From positions 488,501-552,500 of the forward strand of contig JAPFBL010000224.1 of the NCBI GenBank assembly GCA_026182355.1: DNA of 64,000 bases, given 5' to 3'. This document shows positions 58,906-63,150 of this stretch, in pieces. The DNA is from Hermatobates lingyangjiaoensis. Its lineage: Eukaryota > Arthropoda > Insecta > Hemiptera > Hermatobatidae. The position numbers and the translations under genes were made by a program. Under the pieces are notes generated by a model that worked only from the letters and a program-made list of their open reading frames with translations, was not told the origin of the DNA and made no database searches. Numbering within the stretch: position 1 is the first letter of the stretch; each line of letters begins with the position of its first letter.

Positions 58906-61900
58906 GTATAAAATATATTATAGGTGTACATGTTATATAATCGGAATTCGTTCAATTTTCTAGGTTCAAAAATCAAATTCTCATCGCCAATGTTTTGGTT
59001 TTATTTAAAACTTTCTTTCATAGGTAGAAGTAAGAATTTTTTTAATAAGAAAATTAAATTTACATTATTTAAACAAAGTAGCAATGTTTGCTAGTCGAAC
59101 GCTTCAACTAGACTCTCAACTGAGTAACGCTCAGTCTAGTTGAAACTGATGACTAATAAATAAACATTGTTAGTTCGTTTAAATAATGTAAATTTAATTT
59201 TATTTTTCAAAAAATTCTTACTTCTGCCTGTGAAAAAAATTTGAAATAAAACTGAAACGTCGGCAACGAGAGTTTGATTTTTGAACGTAGAAAATTGACT
59301 GAACCCGATTAAATAATACACATATAATATACAGGGTGTCCATAAAGTCCGTGTGCACTTTAAAAAATTTATAACTTTATTTATATTTGCAATAGAAATA
59401 ATCTGTAAAATGGATTTGAAAGAAGTAAATCTATATTTTTTTAAGCTTTTATTGAAATTTTATTTAAGTTTCCACATGCCCTCCATCATTAGCAATACAA
59501 AGGGTAATACGATTTTGCAGCTCACGAAAAACATTTGCCAATTGATTTATAGTAATGCCTGTTTGTTTTCACATGTCCCCATAAAAAAAAATCTAATGGA
59601 GTCAAATCTGGCGAACGTGGAGGCCAATGAAATGGTCCACCCCTTCTGACAAAAAAAAGAAAATATTTTTTACTTATCTAAAAATTGTTACGAATTTTGT
59701 GGTGAAAAATTATTCAATAACTATACTTAAAACTAGATACATGAAACTTTATAACATTTTTTACAGATTATTTCTATCGCAAATATAAAGAAAGTTATAA
59801 ATTTTTTAAAGTGCACACGGACTTTATGGACACCCTGTATTTTATACATATGGTACATTATTTCCAATAATGAGTAAAACCGCTTAGTACCTGATTGTGC
59901 AACTAAAGAAATAAAAACAGTTTCTATTGTTTTGATGTATTCTCATTATCTTTGATTTAAGTAATAAGTAAATGAAAACTAATATATTGGTTGAAAAGTT
60001 ATGAAATAAGAGTAGATTTTTAGTATTTTGGGTCCTTTCTAGGTCTTCTAGAAGAGGGTTATCATAAAACTTACCTCGATGAAGTTATGACACATTACAA
60101 GAAGCACGCCGTTGATGTGAACGCCAAAATGGTTGAAATCATGAGAAATCTAGTTGTAACAGAACTCAAGTATTGGGAACCAAAACCTCCAGTTCCTTCA
60201 AAATCTGTACAATCAATTTCAAGGTAAAAATACATAGCGCGAGCTATTAAAATGTCTGTTGTATGCTGTAAAAGTCTTACTGTTTTATTATGAATAGTTT
60301 GTTATCAATAACAAAATAAACAACTTGTATGTGTTTATTTAGTTTCTTTTTAGAACTTTGGTGTCCATTATGGATCGATTTTCCTTTTATGAAAGGGTGT
60401 ATATATATGAAAAAAGACTAAGATCTTTCAACCTAACAAGTGGTCTTCGTCAGATTTGGGTTTTTAACTCTGACGAAGAACGCTTGTTACGGTTGAAAGA
60501 TCTTAGTCTTTTTTTTTCATTTCATATTGTGGTTTGATCATTGATATATATATATATATATATATATTGTGTTGAACTGAATTGCCTTAGTTAAACATAC
60601 CTTTTTTTTGAGCAGTTTTTCATATTTCCTTGCTAATTTTAAATCGTTCAGTTCAACACAATATGTATAAAAGAAGGTCTGCTCCCTATTTATACTAATA
60701 TATATATTGTTAAATAACGCCCCATATTTGGCTTGTATCTGCTTCTTACACAATTTCTCCAGTTTCCGGAATTCCTTCCTCGTCTCTTCATTAAAACTAT
60801 AAAGTCTATCACCGATATTACTAGTCGACATGTTTCTAATGTACCACATTCATCATCAGGACAATAATGAGAGTAATAGTAGGAAAGCTAGTTATATATA
60901 TAGAGATGGATTATTAATGGAATGTTTACAGGGCATCGCCCTGTATCACGGACCATTATGGGGGATTAAGGTAGGGTGGTTGGGCTCACCTACTACCTGG
61001 CTAATCTGGGTATTTCTGTTTGCAAACAGTTTTAAAATTCGACAAGAATTATTAACTTGGATATTTATCGCTGGTTGCTTTTCTTGAATAATTATTGCTT
61101 CTAATAGTTGTAATTTAAAATGATTTCTTTCTCTAGCGATAATTTTCGTGTTTTACCATCATTTCTCTTGTGAGTTTTGTCTTATGGACTGCTGTTGTAT
61201 GGCATTTTGGCGCGCCGGCAGAAAGGTGCATAGTAATTCTTCTAGACAATGAAGTCGAAGTCATTCCTATATATGAGCTTTTACGGGCCTCGCAACTCCC
61301 GATATTACATGAGTACTCATATACAAGATTTGTTTCTTTTGACTCCTTTACGCTAGGACTATTTTTCATTATTAAACTGCTTATTGAAGGGCTTTGGTAG
61401 TAAGTTATCAGGGTCAAACTATCGTCAGGCTTAATACATTTAACATGGCTTTTTATAATATTTTTCAAAACACGTTCATCAGTCTTATATTCATCTGTAT
61501 ATTGGTTCTTGTAGAATATTTTGTGGTTAGTGCCTGTTATTAGGCTCTTATTATCTGAGGTGAATCTATTTTCGAGGTAGCGTCTTAGAATGTTGTCGAA
61601 ATACTTGTTTGAGTAACCATTGTTGATTAACTCTTGCTTGGTTGACGAAATATTACTGTTGAAAAGGTCCCAGGTTGAGGCGGTCTTGTACTTTCTGTGG
61701 ATTAGGGATCTGATAGTGGCGTCTTTACACCGTTGAGGGCATTCACTCTTCGCATTTAGGTATGATGCTGTGTTGGTAGGTTTCCTGTAAATAGAAGTCT
61801 GCAGTATGTTATTTTGCAGGTTAATATTTATATCAAGGAAGTTCATTCTTTTTTCTATGGCTGTTTCTATTGTAAAGTTGAGACAGGAGTTATTTTCAAA

Positions 61901-62203
61901 TGCTGACTTGAGGTTTAGTAATTGTACTGAATAAATAACTCCTGTCTCATGGCAACTCCATCAGTCTGCAAATAAATCGAGCTGTCTATATTTGTAAAAG
62001 GGTTTTCCATCGTATATGCCTGAAGTAGTTTATTCAGCTGGTTCTTGCTTAAAGGCGGAGGTGGTATGCTGTTATTGGAGTACACATAATTACAGATGAT
62101 GTTAATAGTTTCTTTGACTGGCACATTCGTGAATAGTGATTCTACATCTATGAGAAACTTATGAAAAAGCAAGTTTCAGCTAAATTTGGTCTAATTTTTA
62201 ACA

Positions 62204-62239
<36 letters not shown>

Positions 62240-62800
62240 ATTTCACATAAACACGTGAAATGACAATCAATGATCAAACCACAATATGAAATGGGAAAAC
62301 AAGACTAAGATCTTTCAACCATAACAAGCGGTCTTCGTCAAAGTCAAAAACCCAACTGGATATATATATATATATATATATATAATTTTACTAGAATTAT
62401 ATTACGTTACTGTGTGTTGTTCTGTAATTTTTCAATTCTACTGAAGATGGCGATTTGCCGAAACTATTGAAAATCGTGACTGTTTATGTCTTATCTGTGT
62501 TTCTGACTTTGAAATTGTAAATATATATGGTTTCAAATTCTGTAATGTTAGAAATTAATCAAGTAATTTATTATAGAATGTTTTTAAGAAAATGATTTTA
62601 ATTTATGTATTATTATTCAAAACAGTAAAACTAGTCTGTTTTTATAGGCATTTAAAAAAATTCCACGAGGCAGTTTCAGGTATCCTGCCTCATAAACAAA
62701 TTCAAGAAATATATAGAGGAGTTAATAACGTTTACAAAGAAGCTTTAAGCAGAAAACTGTCCGAATACAATATTACAAACGACGGAGGGCCTCAGCATGG
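33398..62800 (+). CDS. VPS54: VPS54, GARP complex subunit (3' end beyond window)
   Basis: VPS54 with VPS51, VPS52 and VPS53 forms GARP, which tethers endosome-derived vesicles at the trans-Golgi network. Exons: 33398-33483, 33555-33819, 33894-34016, 37467-37566, 38792-38979, 44028-44170, 44245-44344, 45036-45178, 45255-45384, 47861-48112, 48996-49081, 50634-50783, 53728-53881, 54889-55021, 56293-56398, 58461-58723, 60043-60223, 62648-62800. All GT-AG sites keep one frame: 918 codons, against about 977 residues for human VPS54. Matches to the animal family: DFFTKTWG, SAKLLQEK, MTSHDVLMDQ, LLLSSPNYVGALDLI, DLNRP, ITTSNLALLLRALHL and NDGGPQHG. Residues 13-74 form a Cys/His-rich N-terminal module that I do not find in the human sequence as I know it. 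The position of the mouse wobbler mutation lies in the missing last exon. Long introns carry SINEs, foldbacks and tandem arrays, but no exon is damaged. Confidence 0.97.
33555..33819 (+). CDS. VPS54: VPS54 exon 2 (residues 29-117)
   Basis: Begins in the codon giving Cys29, then HLRSKHCSQEGGSYVC and GVCSSLPVEGVNDADYENHV. H30 and H35 close the first finger; C45, C53, H69 and H74 have finger-like spacing. Ends EEKWTVYSASQFLPSVLNDP, which matches the VPS54 N-terminal block. Phase 0 donor. Confidence 0.93.
33894..34016 (+). CDS. VPS54: VPS54 exon 3 (residues 118-158)
   Basis: KDFFTKTWGDSFVEQTEIP then YLPDIQPSYFDAYLKKFGK. One of the most conserved parts of the VPS54 N-terminus. Phase 0 on both sides. 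Confidence 0.96.
35020..35175 (+). mobile_element. 5'-truncated tRNA-SINE, tail B
   Basis: Starts at CCCAAGCCTGTACGATGTCA, keeps the ACTAGAGTTAGACC region, and ends with the tail B words AAGGTCCACTGTTCG and GTGTGTGTTC. Lies in VPS54 intron 3. Confidence 0.7.
35654..35970 (+). mobile_element. Full tRNA-SINE with target duplication, tail B
   Basis: Head GGTAGCCCAGTGGTTAACG, B-box-like GGTTCAATACTC, body AAGCCGTCGG, tail B (GGGCCAATGTTCG, CTGCCACTGCAACC). TATATTTGGATTG at 35641-35653 and TATATTTGCATTG at 35971-35983 are a 12/13 target duplication. Confidence 0.88.
36490..36808 (-). mobile_element. Full tRNA-SINE, tail A, inverted
   Basis: On the minus strand the head is at 36740-36808 (TTAGCTCAGTGGTTAACG) and the tail A end (GCCGGTAATCGGCTGACG) is near 36520. 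A C-run marks the outer edge of the head. In VPS54 intron 3. Confidence 0.85.
36809..37466. other. VPS54 intron 3, right part
   Basis: Plain AT-rich DNA. 37065-37135 (GGATTCCGAAAAATTC, AAGGTACCACTGTA) resembles the terminus of a mariner-like MITE, but I cannot find the other end. The left part of the same intron (34017-35019) has nothing I recognise. Confidence 0.35.
37467..37566 (+). CDS. VPS54: VPS54 exon 4 (residues 159-191)
   Basis: KYKKHVKLNSASLNAGNIES then RHIPHFRNSKFL. Acceptor TTTTTCAG, donor CTGG|GTAATT, phase 1. Less conserved linker, placed by frame and splice sites. Confidence 0.85.
37567..38791. other. VPS54 intron 4 with family K and F repeats
   Basis: 38150-38215 holds a family K fragment (AAAACGTTGGCAATGAGAG). 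38400-38600 is a compact family F foldback; its + motif at 38521-38560 is eroded (stem II and GAA changed). (TA)n runs lie at 38265-38282 and 38631-38648. Confidence 0.6.
38792..38979 (+). CDS. VPS54: VPS54 exon 5 (residues 192-254)
   Basis: GAKRVDVNSIPKIFLNPSFD then FNAVYPHI and SAKNSAKLLQEK. Matches the family pattern of PKIFMKPDF and SSKLLQEKLSHYLD. Phase 0 donor AAG|GTGATA. Confidence 0.93.
39005..39190 (+). mobile_element. Second tRNA-derived SINE family
   Basis: The head differs from the common SINE: GGAGTGGTCTAACAGAGAGC (box A region) and GGTTCGAATCTTGG (B box). The downstream body (GTAAGACTGTCAGTCCTG, CGATGTTCGTAACTCG) aligns loosely with the body of the common SINE, so the two families may share a central domain with different tRNA heads. 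A short GC-rich hAT-like end (39192-39238) follows. Confidence 0.6.
39291..39623 (-). mobile_element. Full tRNA-SINE, tail A, with target duplication
   Basis: Head near 39580-39623 and tail A near 39308-39360 on the minus strand. TTAAGAAATTTCTT at 39277-39290 and TTAAGAAATTTCCTT at 39624-39638 are the target duplication. In VPS54 intron 5. Confidence 0.88.
39639..41139. other. VPS54 intron 5, AT-rich part
   Basis: No gene or named repeat. 40260-40345 shows words shared with the possible third SINE tail (CAAATGAGTGTCAAATAA). Otherwise low-complexity AT sequence. Confidence 0.4.
41153..41481 (-). mobile_element. Full tRNA-SINE, tail B, perfect target duplication
   Basis: Minus-strand copy with tail B at the left (GGTTGCAGTGGCAG, CATTGGCCCTTTGTG) and the head at the right. 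The perfect 13-mer AATTTTTGGTCTA flanks it at 41140-41152 and 41482-41494. Confidence 0.92.
41505..42285. other. Family L fragment and plain intron DNA
   Basis: 41509-41570 (CTCCTGTTTATACACCGACG, then GATTGGCATTTTCAAAGC) is one arm of the family L repeat that forms a foldback at 54002-54195. The remainder is unremarkable. Confidence 0.45.
42290..43966. repeat. 83-bp tandem repeat in VPS54 intron 5
   Basis: About 20 copies of an 83-bp unit containing GCTTTGATTTCGTTATGTTT and AGAGCTCTTAACCAC. Two variants intermix (GCATGACTCCTTAATG and GTAAAACTCCTTAATG). The array ends in a changed unit reading GATTTTATTTCAG about 60 bp before the real exon 6 acceptor, with an ATT run between. Confidence 0.95.
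44028..44170 (+). CDS. VPS54: VPS54 exon 6 (residues 255-301)
   Basis: LTHCLDMVEVQIAQQVSLKS then FFNAMTSHDVLMDQIGKNV. Strong match to the start of the Vps54 N domain (human LSHYLDIVEVNIAHQISLRS). Phase 2 donor. Confidence 0.97.
44245..44344 (+). CDS. VPS54: VPS54 exon 7 (residues 302-335)
   Basis: KKIQNIDHDVVRNVLKIIRM then EKHRQNIYVVYQK. Follows exon 6 after a 74-bp intron. Donor AAG|GTATAC, phase 0. Confidence 0.95.
44776..44912. repeat. Family K foldback in VPS54 intron 7
   Basis: Arms 44776-44840 and 44851-44912 (GATAAATCGGGATGCGG at the ends) face each other. The centre reads, on the minus strand, CGAAACGTCGGCAATGAG: the GAA box, palindrome ACGT, then C. The first box is eroded. Confidence 0.75.
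45036..45178 (+). CDS. VPS54: VPS54 exon 8 (residues 336-382)
   Basis: LKLMSNVMQTQPTIQLLLSS then YVGALDLINATQDILSSEL. Almost residue-for-residue with animal VPS54. Phase 2 donor AG|GTTAGT. Confidence 0.98.
45255..45384 (+). CDS. VPS54: VPS54 exon 9 (residues 383-426)
   Basis: HLSSELNEMLKVIDNLMSEE then VDLNRPYVETEPDTSDG. Donor GGA|GTAAGT, phase 0, a perfect consensus. Confidence 0.96.
45385..46545. other. VPS54 intron 9, left part
   Basis: Mostly plain DNA. 45800-45840 is a scrap of SINE body. At 46321-46349 on the minus strand lies CCTGACGA, T, a TAACA..TGTT hairpin, GAAAGG: a decayed hammerhead-like core. 46360-46400 (GTCTGACGATCACCC) may be its partner arm. Confidence 0.45.
46705..46972. 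repeat. 15-bp tandem repeat grown inside a SINE
   Basis: About 18 copies of TGTATTTAGAGATAG and TGTATTTAGATATAG. The unit is the SINE's own segment (GTGTATTTAGAGTAGGG in other copies), expanded at that spot; the normal SINE sequence resumes at GGGATCTTAACGAGTACC. Confidence 0.95.
47071..47644. mobile_element. 574-bp non-autonomous hAT-type element
   Basis: Perfect 16-bp terminal inverted repeats (CAGGCATGGGCAACCT and its complement) and a perfect 8-bp target duplication TCTTACGT (47063-47070 and 47645-47652), the size typical of hAT. GC-rich GGGCCGC subterminal motifs are at both ends. The centre has a (TC)n run at 47390-47475 and no transposase. Confidence 0.93.
47861..48112 (+). CDS. VPS54: VPS54 exon 10 (residues 427-510)
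   Basis: DKLCCILVGMMRMGETTYVN then IEVVASSP and SLQVHEWVTLMQNATHFVS. End of the Vps54 N domain. Phase 0 on both sides. Confidence 0.95.
48113..48995. other. VPS54 intron 10, AT-rich
   Basis: Nearly pure AT-rich DNA. 48485-48520 (ATGTGTGGAGACTT) matches one arm end of the foldback at 1938-2147. Nothing else. Confidence 0.45.
48996..49081 (+). CDS. VPS54: VPS54 exon 11 (residues 511-538)
   Basis: HVHDIMIRSAHICAGINSDD then EDDETNII. Acidic loop that varies in length between species. Donor GT|GTAAGT, phase 2. Confidence 0.88.
49190..49490. repeat. Family G fragment and family F copy
   Basis: 49195-49240 is a decayed family G motif (CCGTCTTCAGGAGA on the minus strand). 49360-49485 is a single-armed family F copy with CTGACGA at about 49413 and GAAAGATCTGTC: the stem III block has lost two bases. 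Confidence 0.6.
49780..50000 (-). mobile_element. tRNA-SINE, shortened at the tail
   Basis: Head at the right (ACGTTGCCACTGGGCTAACC on +), body in the middle, tail stopping at GTCCTCAATTTTGCC. VPS54 intron 11. Confidence 0.75.
50160..50480 (+). mobile_element. Full tRNA-SINE, tail B
   Basis: Head GGTTAGCTCAGTAGTTAAT, B-box GGTTCGATACC, body, then tail B (AAAGGGCCCAATGTTCGG, GGACTGTCACTGCAACC). It ends 150 bp before VPS54 exon 12. Confidence 0.85.
50634..50783 (+). CDS. VPS54: VPS54 exon 12 (residues 539-588)
   Basis: NDTNDWQMSKEEHEKVCDKI then YACEYCQERCALLLSSQTLL. Corresponds to the helix with LLYSASDICHDRAVKFL in human. Donor CA|GTAAGT, phase 2. Confidence 0.93.
50905..51130. repeat. Foldback, family L/M type
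   Basis: Outer words CTTGAGGATT and AATCCTCAAG face each other across about 170 bp. Inside, on +, CCTTGAAAATGCC leads to a GACGAAATATCGGC block like that of family L. Confidence 0.5.
51150..51780 (+). mobile_element. Two decayed Penelope-like 5' fragments
   Basis: 51154-51375: CCTGACGGAGCTGAAAGCTTG (eroded family E motif) is followed by the head MSFANLVW, a stop, then LSPVQRRIVRRIEVVSKNVV. 51611-51775: a GAC..GTC hairpin, GAAACATGTCGG, then the short head MSENKKLFGNL, two stops, and ASAKYGQLFNEICLNEGLLP before a TA-rich end. The two heads differ, so they come from different Penelope-like families. Confidence 0.65.
51925..52330. repeat. Non-autonomous DNA repeat, copy 1
   Basis: The ends CACTCGGCCCTCGAGTTTCC and TCGGAAATTCTATT enclose about 400 bp without coding. 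An inverted, diverged copy with the same ends lies at 54305-54775. The ends look like short terminal repeats of a DNA transposon. Confidence 0.55.
52331..53380. other. VPS54 intron 12, AT-rich part
   Basis: No recognisable element. At 52500-52700 an inverted word pair (CCCATTTAGG and TAAATGGGAG) makes a small hairpin. The rest is low-complexity. Confidence 0.4.
53385..53690. repeat. Dispersed LINE-like 3' repeat, copy 2
   Basis: Same blocks and order as 31640-31995 (ATGAGGCCCATTTTTGTGTA, TACTCACCCACCCACC, TAATTCCGTCAAAATCTCG, TCACTATACTTTA). It ends 40 bp before VPS54 exon 13. Confidence 0.6.
53728..53881 (+). CDS. VPS54: VPS54 exon 13 (residues 589-640)
   Basis: REEGASWLAEKASPLQLKEL then VCVTELTSLCTSICPKK. 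Aligns with the human RAKDGFLEKLNSMEF region. Donor CAA|GTAAAT, phase 0. Confidence 0.93.
54002..54195. repeat. Family L foldback in VPS54 intron 13
   Basis: Arms CACTCCTGTTTATACGCTGA and the complementary right end (TTTGAACAGGAGTG) enclose the paired blocks ACCAAAAAATTGTTTGGC and CAATTTTTGGTGAAAGG. Related fragments at 41509 and 51020. Confidence 0.7.
54300..54780. repeat. Non-autonomous DNA repeat, copy 2 (inverted)
   Basis: Inverted, diverged copy of 51925-52330: CACTAGAATTTCCGTACTAA at the left and TACGGAAACTCGAG at the right. With copy 1 it flanks VPS54 exon 13 in opposite orientations. Confidence 0.55.
54889..55021 (+). CDS. VPS54: VPS54 exon 14 (residues 641-684)
   Basis: VTKFMHRFHLEKIQKLSLIL then SEPWKQTEVPYTFQKLVDHI. 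Matches human FVNRFHEERKTKLSLLLDNE. Acceptor TTTTTTCAG, phase 1 donor. Confidence 0.97.
55185..55746. repeat. GAATGA-rich degenerate minisatellite
   Basis: Built from short words (GAATGAATGACAGAATG, CTGACAATGACAAAATG, GTTAGAACGACTG) arranged in larger, unequal blocks. A block starting ATGGCTG recurs at about 55266, 55480 and 55642. Several open frames on the minus strand are by-products. Confidence 0.9.
55747..56292. other. VPS54 intron 14, right part
   Basis: Plain AT-rich DNA. I see no repeat, RNA or coding signal. Confidence 0.45.
56293..56398 (+). CDS. VPS54: VPS54 exon 15 (residues 685-719)
   Basis: KFSVAKEDISSLKDNGKKKT then SYLLVGEEKFVVVG. Aligns with human VLIVEGQQYAVVG at the start of the C-terminal Vps54 domain. 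Donor GG|GTAAGT, phase 2. Confidence 0.95.
57235..57600. mobile_element. Penelope-like head fragments among TA repeats
   Basis: On + at 57385-57490 a frame reads NNEKTVFRQIEVLEKKLIDR then VVFNKAC. On the minus strand at 57515-57575 another reads RKIEKLVKKRVSAKFGVIFN. Both are N-terminal tags of Penelope-like proteins (ending FN-N/K) and both stop at a (TA)n run (57250-57356 and 57490-57510). They lie in opposite orientation. Confidence 0.6.
57650..57940. repeat. Family G foldback, diverged
   Basis: Left arm 57675-57760 and right arm 57820-57940. On + at 57885-57920 the motif reads CTCTCCTGATGACGGTTCAA then ACGAAAATTAGAG, close to the family G hammerhead-like motif but with changed spacing. 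Confidence 0.6.
57941..58460. other. VPS54 intron 15, right part
   Basis: No recognisable element or coding signal. Confidence 0.4.
58461..58723 (+). CDS. VPS54: VPS54 exon 16 (residues 720-807)
   Basis: TVLMLIDVVSEYCCYGEELP, LIRLVSYLLNQFNTKCHRLV, LKKITTSNLALLLRALHLVI. Core of the Vps54 C-terminal domain (human LKTITTKNLALSSRCLQLIV). Donor A|GTAAGT, phase 1. Confidence 0.98.
58935..59312. repeat. Family K foldback in VPS54 intron 16
   Basis: Left arm 58935-59075 and right arm 59160-59312 are inverted copies. At 59210-59270 on + the right arm reads CTGCC, a changed first box, a spacer, GAAACGTC, GGC: CC pairs with GG as a stem I remnant. A (TA)n run at 58850-58900 lies just outside. Confidence 0.7.
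59332..59837 (-). mobile_element. 506-bp Tc1/mariner-superfamily derivative
   Basis: Terminal inverted repeats of about 80 bp with only two or three differences (outer CAGGGTGTCCATAAAGTCCG) sit between TA dinucleotides (59330-59331 and 59838-59839). On the minus strand, about 59530-59640 encodes HWPPRSPDLTPLDFFLWGHV then a stop shortly after; this is the last catalytic block of an IS630/Tc1/mariner-type transposase. Most of the transposase gene is deleted, so the copy cannot move by itself. Confidence 0.88.
60043..60223 (+). CDS. VPS54: VPS54 exon 17 (residues 808-867)
   Basis: LLEEGYHKTYLDEVMTHYKK, NAKMVEIMRNLVVTEL and KYWEPKPPVPSKSVQSIS. Matches human HFDHITKDYHDHIAEISAKL. Acceptor TTTCTAG, phase 2 donor. 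Confidence 0.97.
60400..60545. repeat. Family F foldback, compact
   Basis: Both arms are present within 145 bp. The + motif at 60466-60508 reads AACT, CTGACGA, A, GAACG..CGGTT, GAA, AGATCT, T, AGTC, so stem I has become AACT with AGTC and stem II has one mismatch. Confidence 0.75.
60565..60843 (-). mobile_element. Penelope-like 5' fragment with start codon
   Basis: The frame starts at ATG 60831 (minus): MSTSNIGDRLYSFNEETRKE then KLEKLCKKQIQAKYGALFNN, followed by a TA-rich break. A further tag on the minus strand nearer 60600 (LARKYEKLLKKKVCLTKAIQ) lies between two TA runs. These are N-terminal regions of Penelope-like proteins, upstream of the reverse transcriptase. The fragment directly follows the 3' part of another copy (60844-62172), a head-to-tail order usual for Penelope-like elements. 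Confidence 0.7.
60816..60878 (-). ncRNA. Hammerhead-like motif at a Penelope-like start codon
   Basis: On the minus strand: TATTACT, 9-base loop, GTC | CTGATGA | TG AATGT GGT ACATT A | GAA | ACATGT | C | GAC, T, AGTAATA. GTC pairs with GAC and TATTACT with AGTAATA, giving stem I with an internal loop as in natural type I hammerheads. CUGAUGA and GAA are exact, stem II has five contiguous pairs, and ACATGT is a palindromic stem III. The ATG of the Penelope-like frame is inside ACATGT. Hammerheads in Penelope-like terminal repeats are known; activity here is unproven. Confidence 0.6.
60844..61132 (-). mobile_element. Penelope-like 3' untranslated region
   Basis: Lies on the minus strand between the GIY-YIG frame and the hammerhead-like motif. 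No further coding is visible. It is GC-richer than the host DNA (60925-61000, for example AGGGCGATGCCCTG on the minus strand, a small hairpin). Confidence 0.55.
61133..62172 (-). pseudogene. Penelope-like element: RT remnant and GIY-YIG endonuclease
   Basis: 62172-61915 encodes FLIDVESLFTNVPVKETINI, then PFTNIDSSIYLQTDGVAM: reverse-transcriptase motifs of a Penelope-like element. The frame then breaks. From about 61900 it resumes as FENNSCLNFTIETAIEKRMN and runs to 61133. Near the end, LVYEYSCNIGSC, SSYIGMTSTSLSRRI and the following His-rich segment are the GIY-YIG endonuclease that marks the family. The catalytic YxDD region between the two blocks is absent. At the break a 16-bp inverted repeat (61880-61895 and 61933-61948) flanks the junction, suggesting a template switch or foldback deletion. 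It sits in VPS54 intron 17, antisense to the gene, and cannot code for an active enzyme. Confidence 0.88.
62170..62375 (+). mobile_element. Penelope-like tag, TA run and family F copy
   Basis: At 62170-62210 on + a tag reads KQVSAKFGLIFNN before a (TA)n run. It abuts the antisense reverse-transcriptase remnant head to head. 62235-62360 is a one-armed family F unit bounded by TA runs; its minus-strand motif (62302-62345) has TTGACGA in place of CTGACGA. Confidence 0.6.
62436..62480 (+). ncRNA. Hammerhead-like core, copy C
   Basis: TTTTCAA, 4 bases, CTGAAGA, T, GGC..GCC hairpin, GAAACTA, TTGAAAA. The outer TTTTCAA and TTGAAAA pair (7 bp), but the block after GAA is not palindromic. Probably a variant or relic. 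Confidence 0.35.
62648..62800 (+). CDS. VPS54: VPS54 exon 18 (residues 868-918)
   Basis: HLKKFHEAVSGILPHKQIQE, YRGVNNVYKEALSRKLSEYN, ITNDGGPQHG. Matches human LSHLNVINDGGPQNG. Donor GG|GTGAGT, phase 2, so at least one further coding exon lies beyond 64000. Confidence 0.97.
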
Positions 62801-63017
62801 GTGAGTATTTATATTTTGATGATACATTGTCATTTTAATAGAAATGAGAAATTAAATGTTATGAGAAATAGTGTCATACTCGTATTATGAAATATTAAAG
62901 ATTAATTAATTTTCAATATATTGATCATCATTTATCTTGTAAAATGTTTTTTTTTTTTAATCTAAAGTCCACTTTTGTACACCTAACTTCTTTTGTGGTA
63001 GCTTGACGTGAAAGTAT

Positions 63018-63150
63018 CCATTAGCCTGGTTCGCCATAGGCATGTGGTGTCTCCCATCCAAATACTAATTATGTCCAAAGTTGCTTAACTTTGGTGATCC
63101 AATGAGCATTAGAAACCGATGTATTTAACATGATTCCTATGCCTCTTAGT
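63018..63150 (-). pseudogene. 5S rRNA-like pseudogene, copy 1
   Basis: On the minus strand it retains the 5S internal control region: ATCACCAAAGTTAAGCAAC (5S: GATCACCGAAGTTAAGCAAC) and AGTATTTGGATGGGAGAC (5S: AGTACTTGGATGGGTGAC). The 5' part is more diverged. Base changes in paired regions make a functional gene unlikely. Confidence 0.85.

Noticed and set aside
59353..59649. 98-codon plus-strand protein
   Set aside because: It is antisense to the transposase remnant and includes the terminal repeat; the minus strand carries the recognisable motif.
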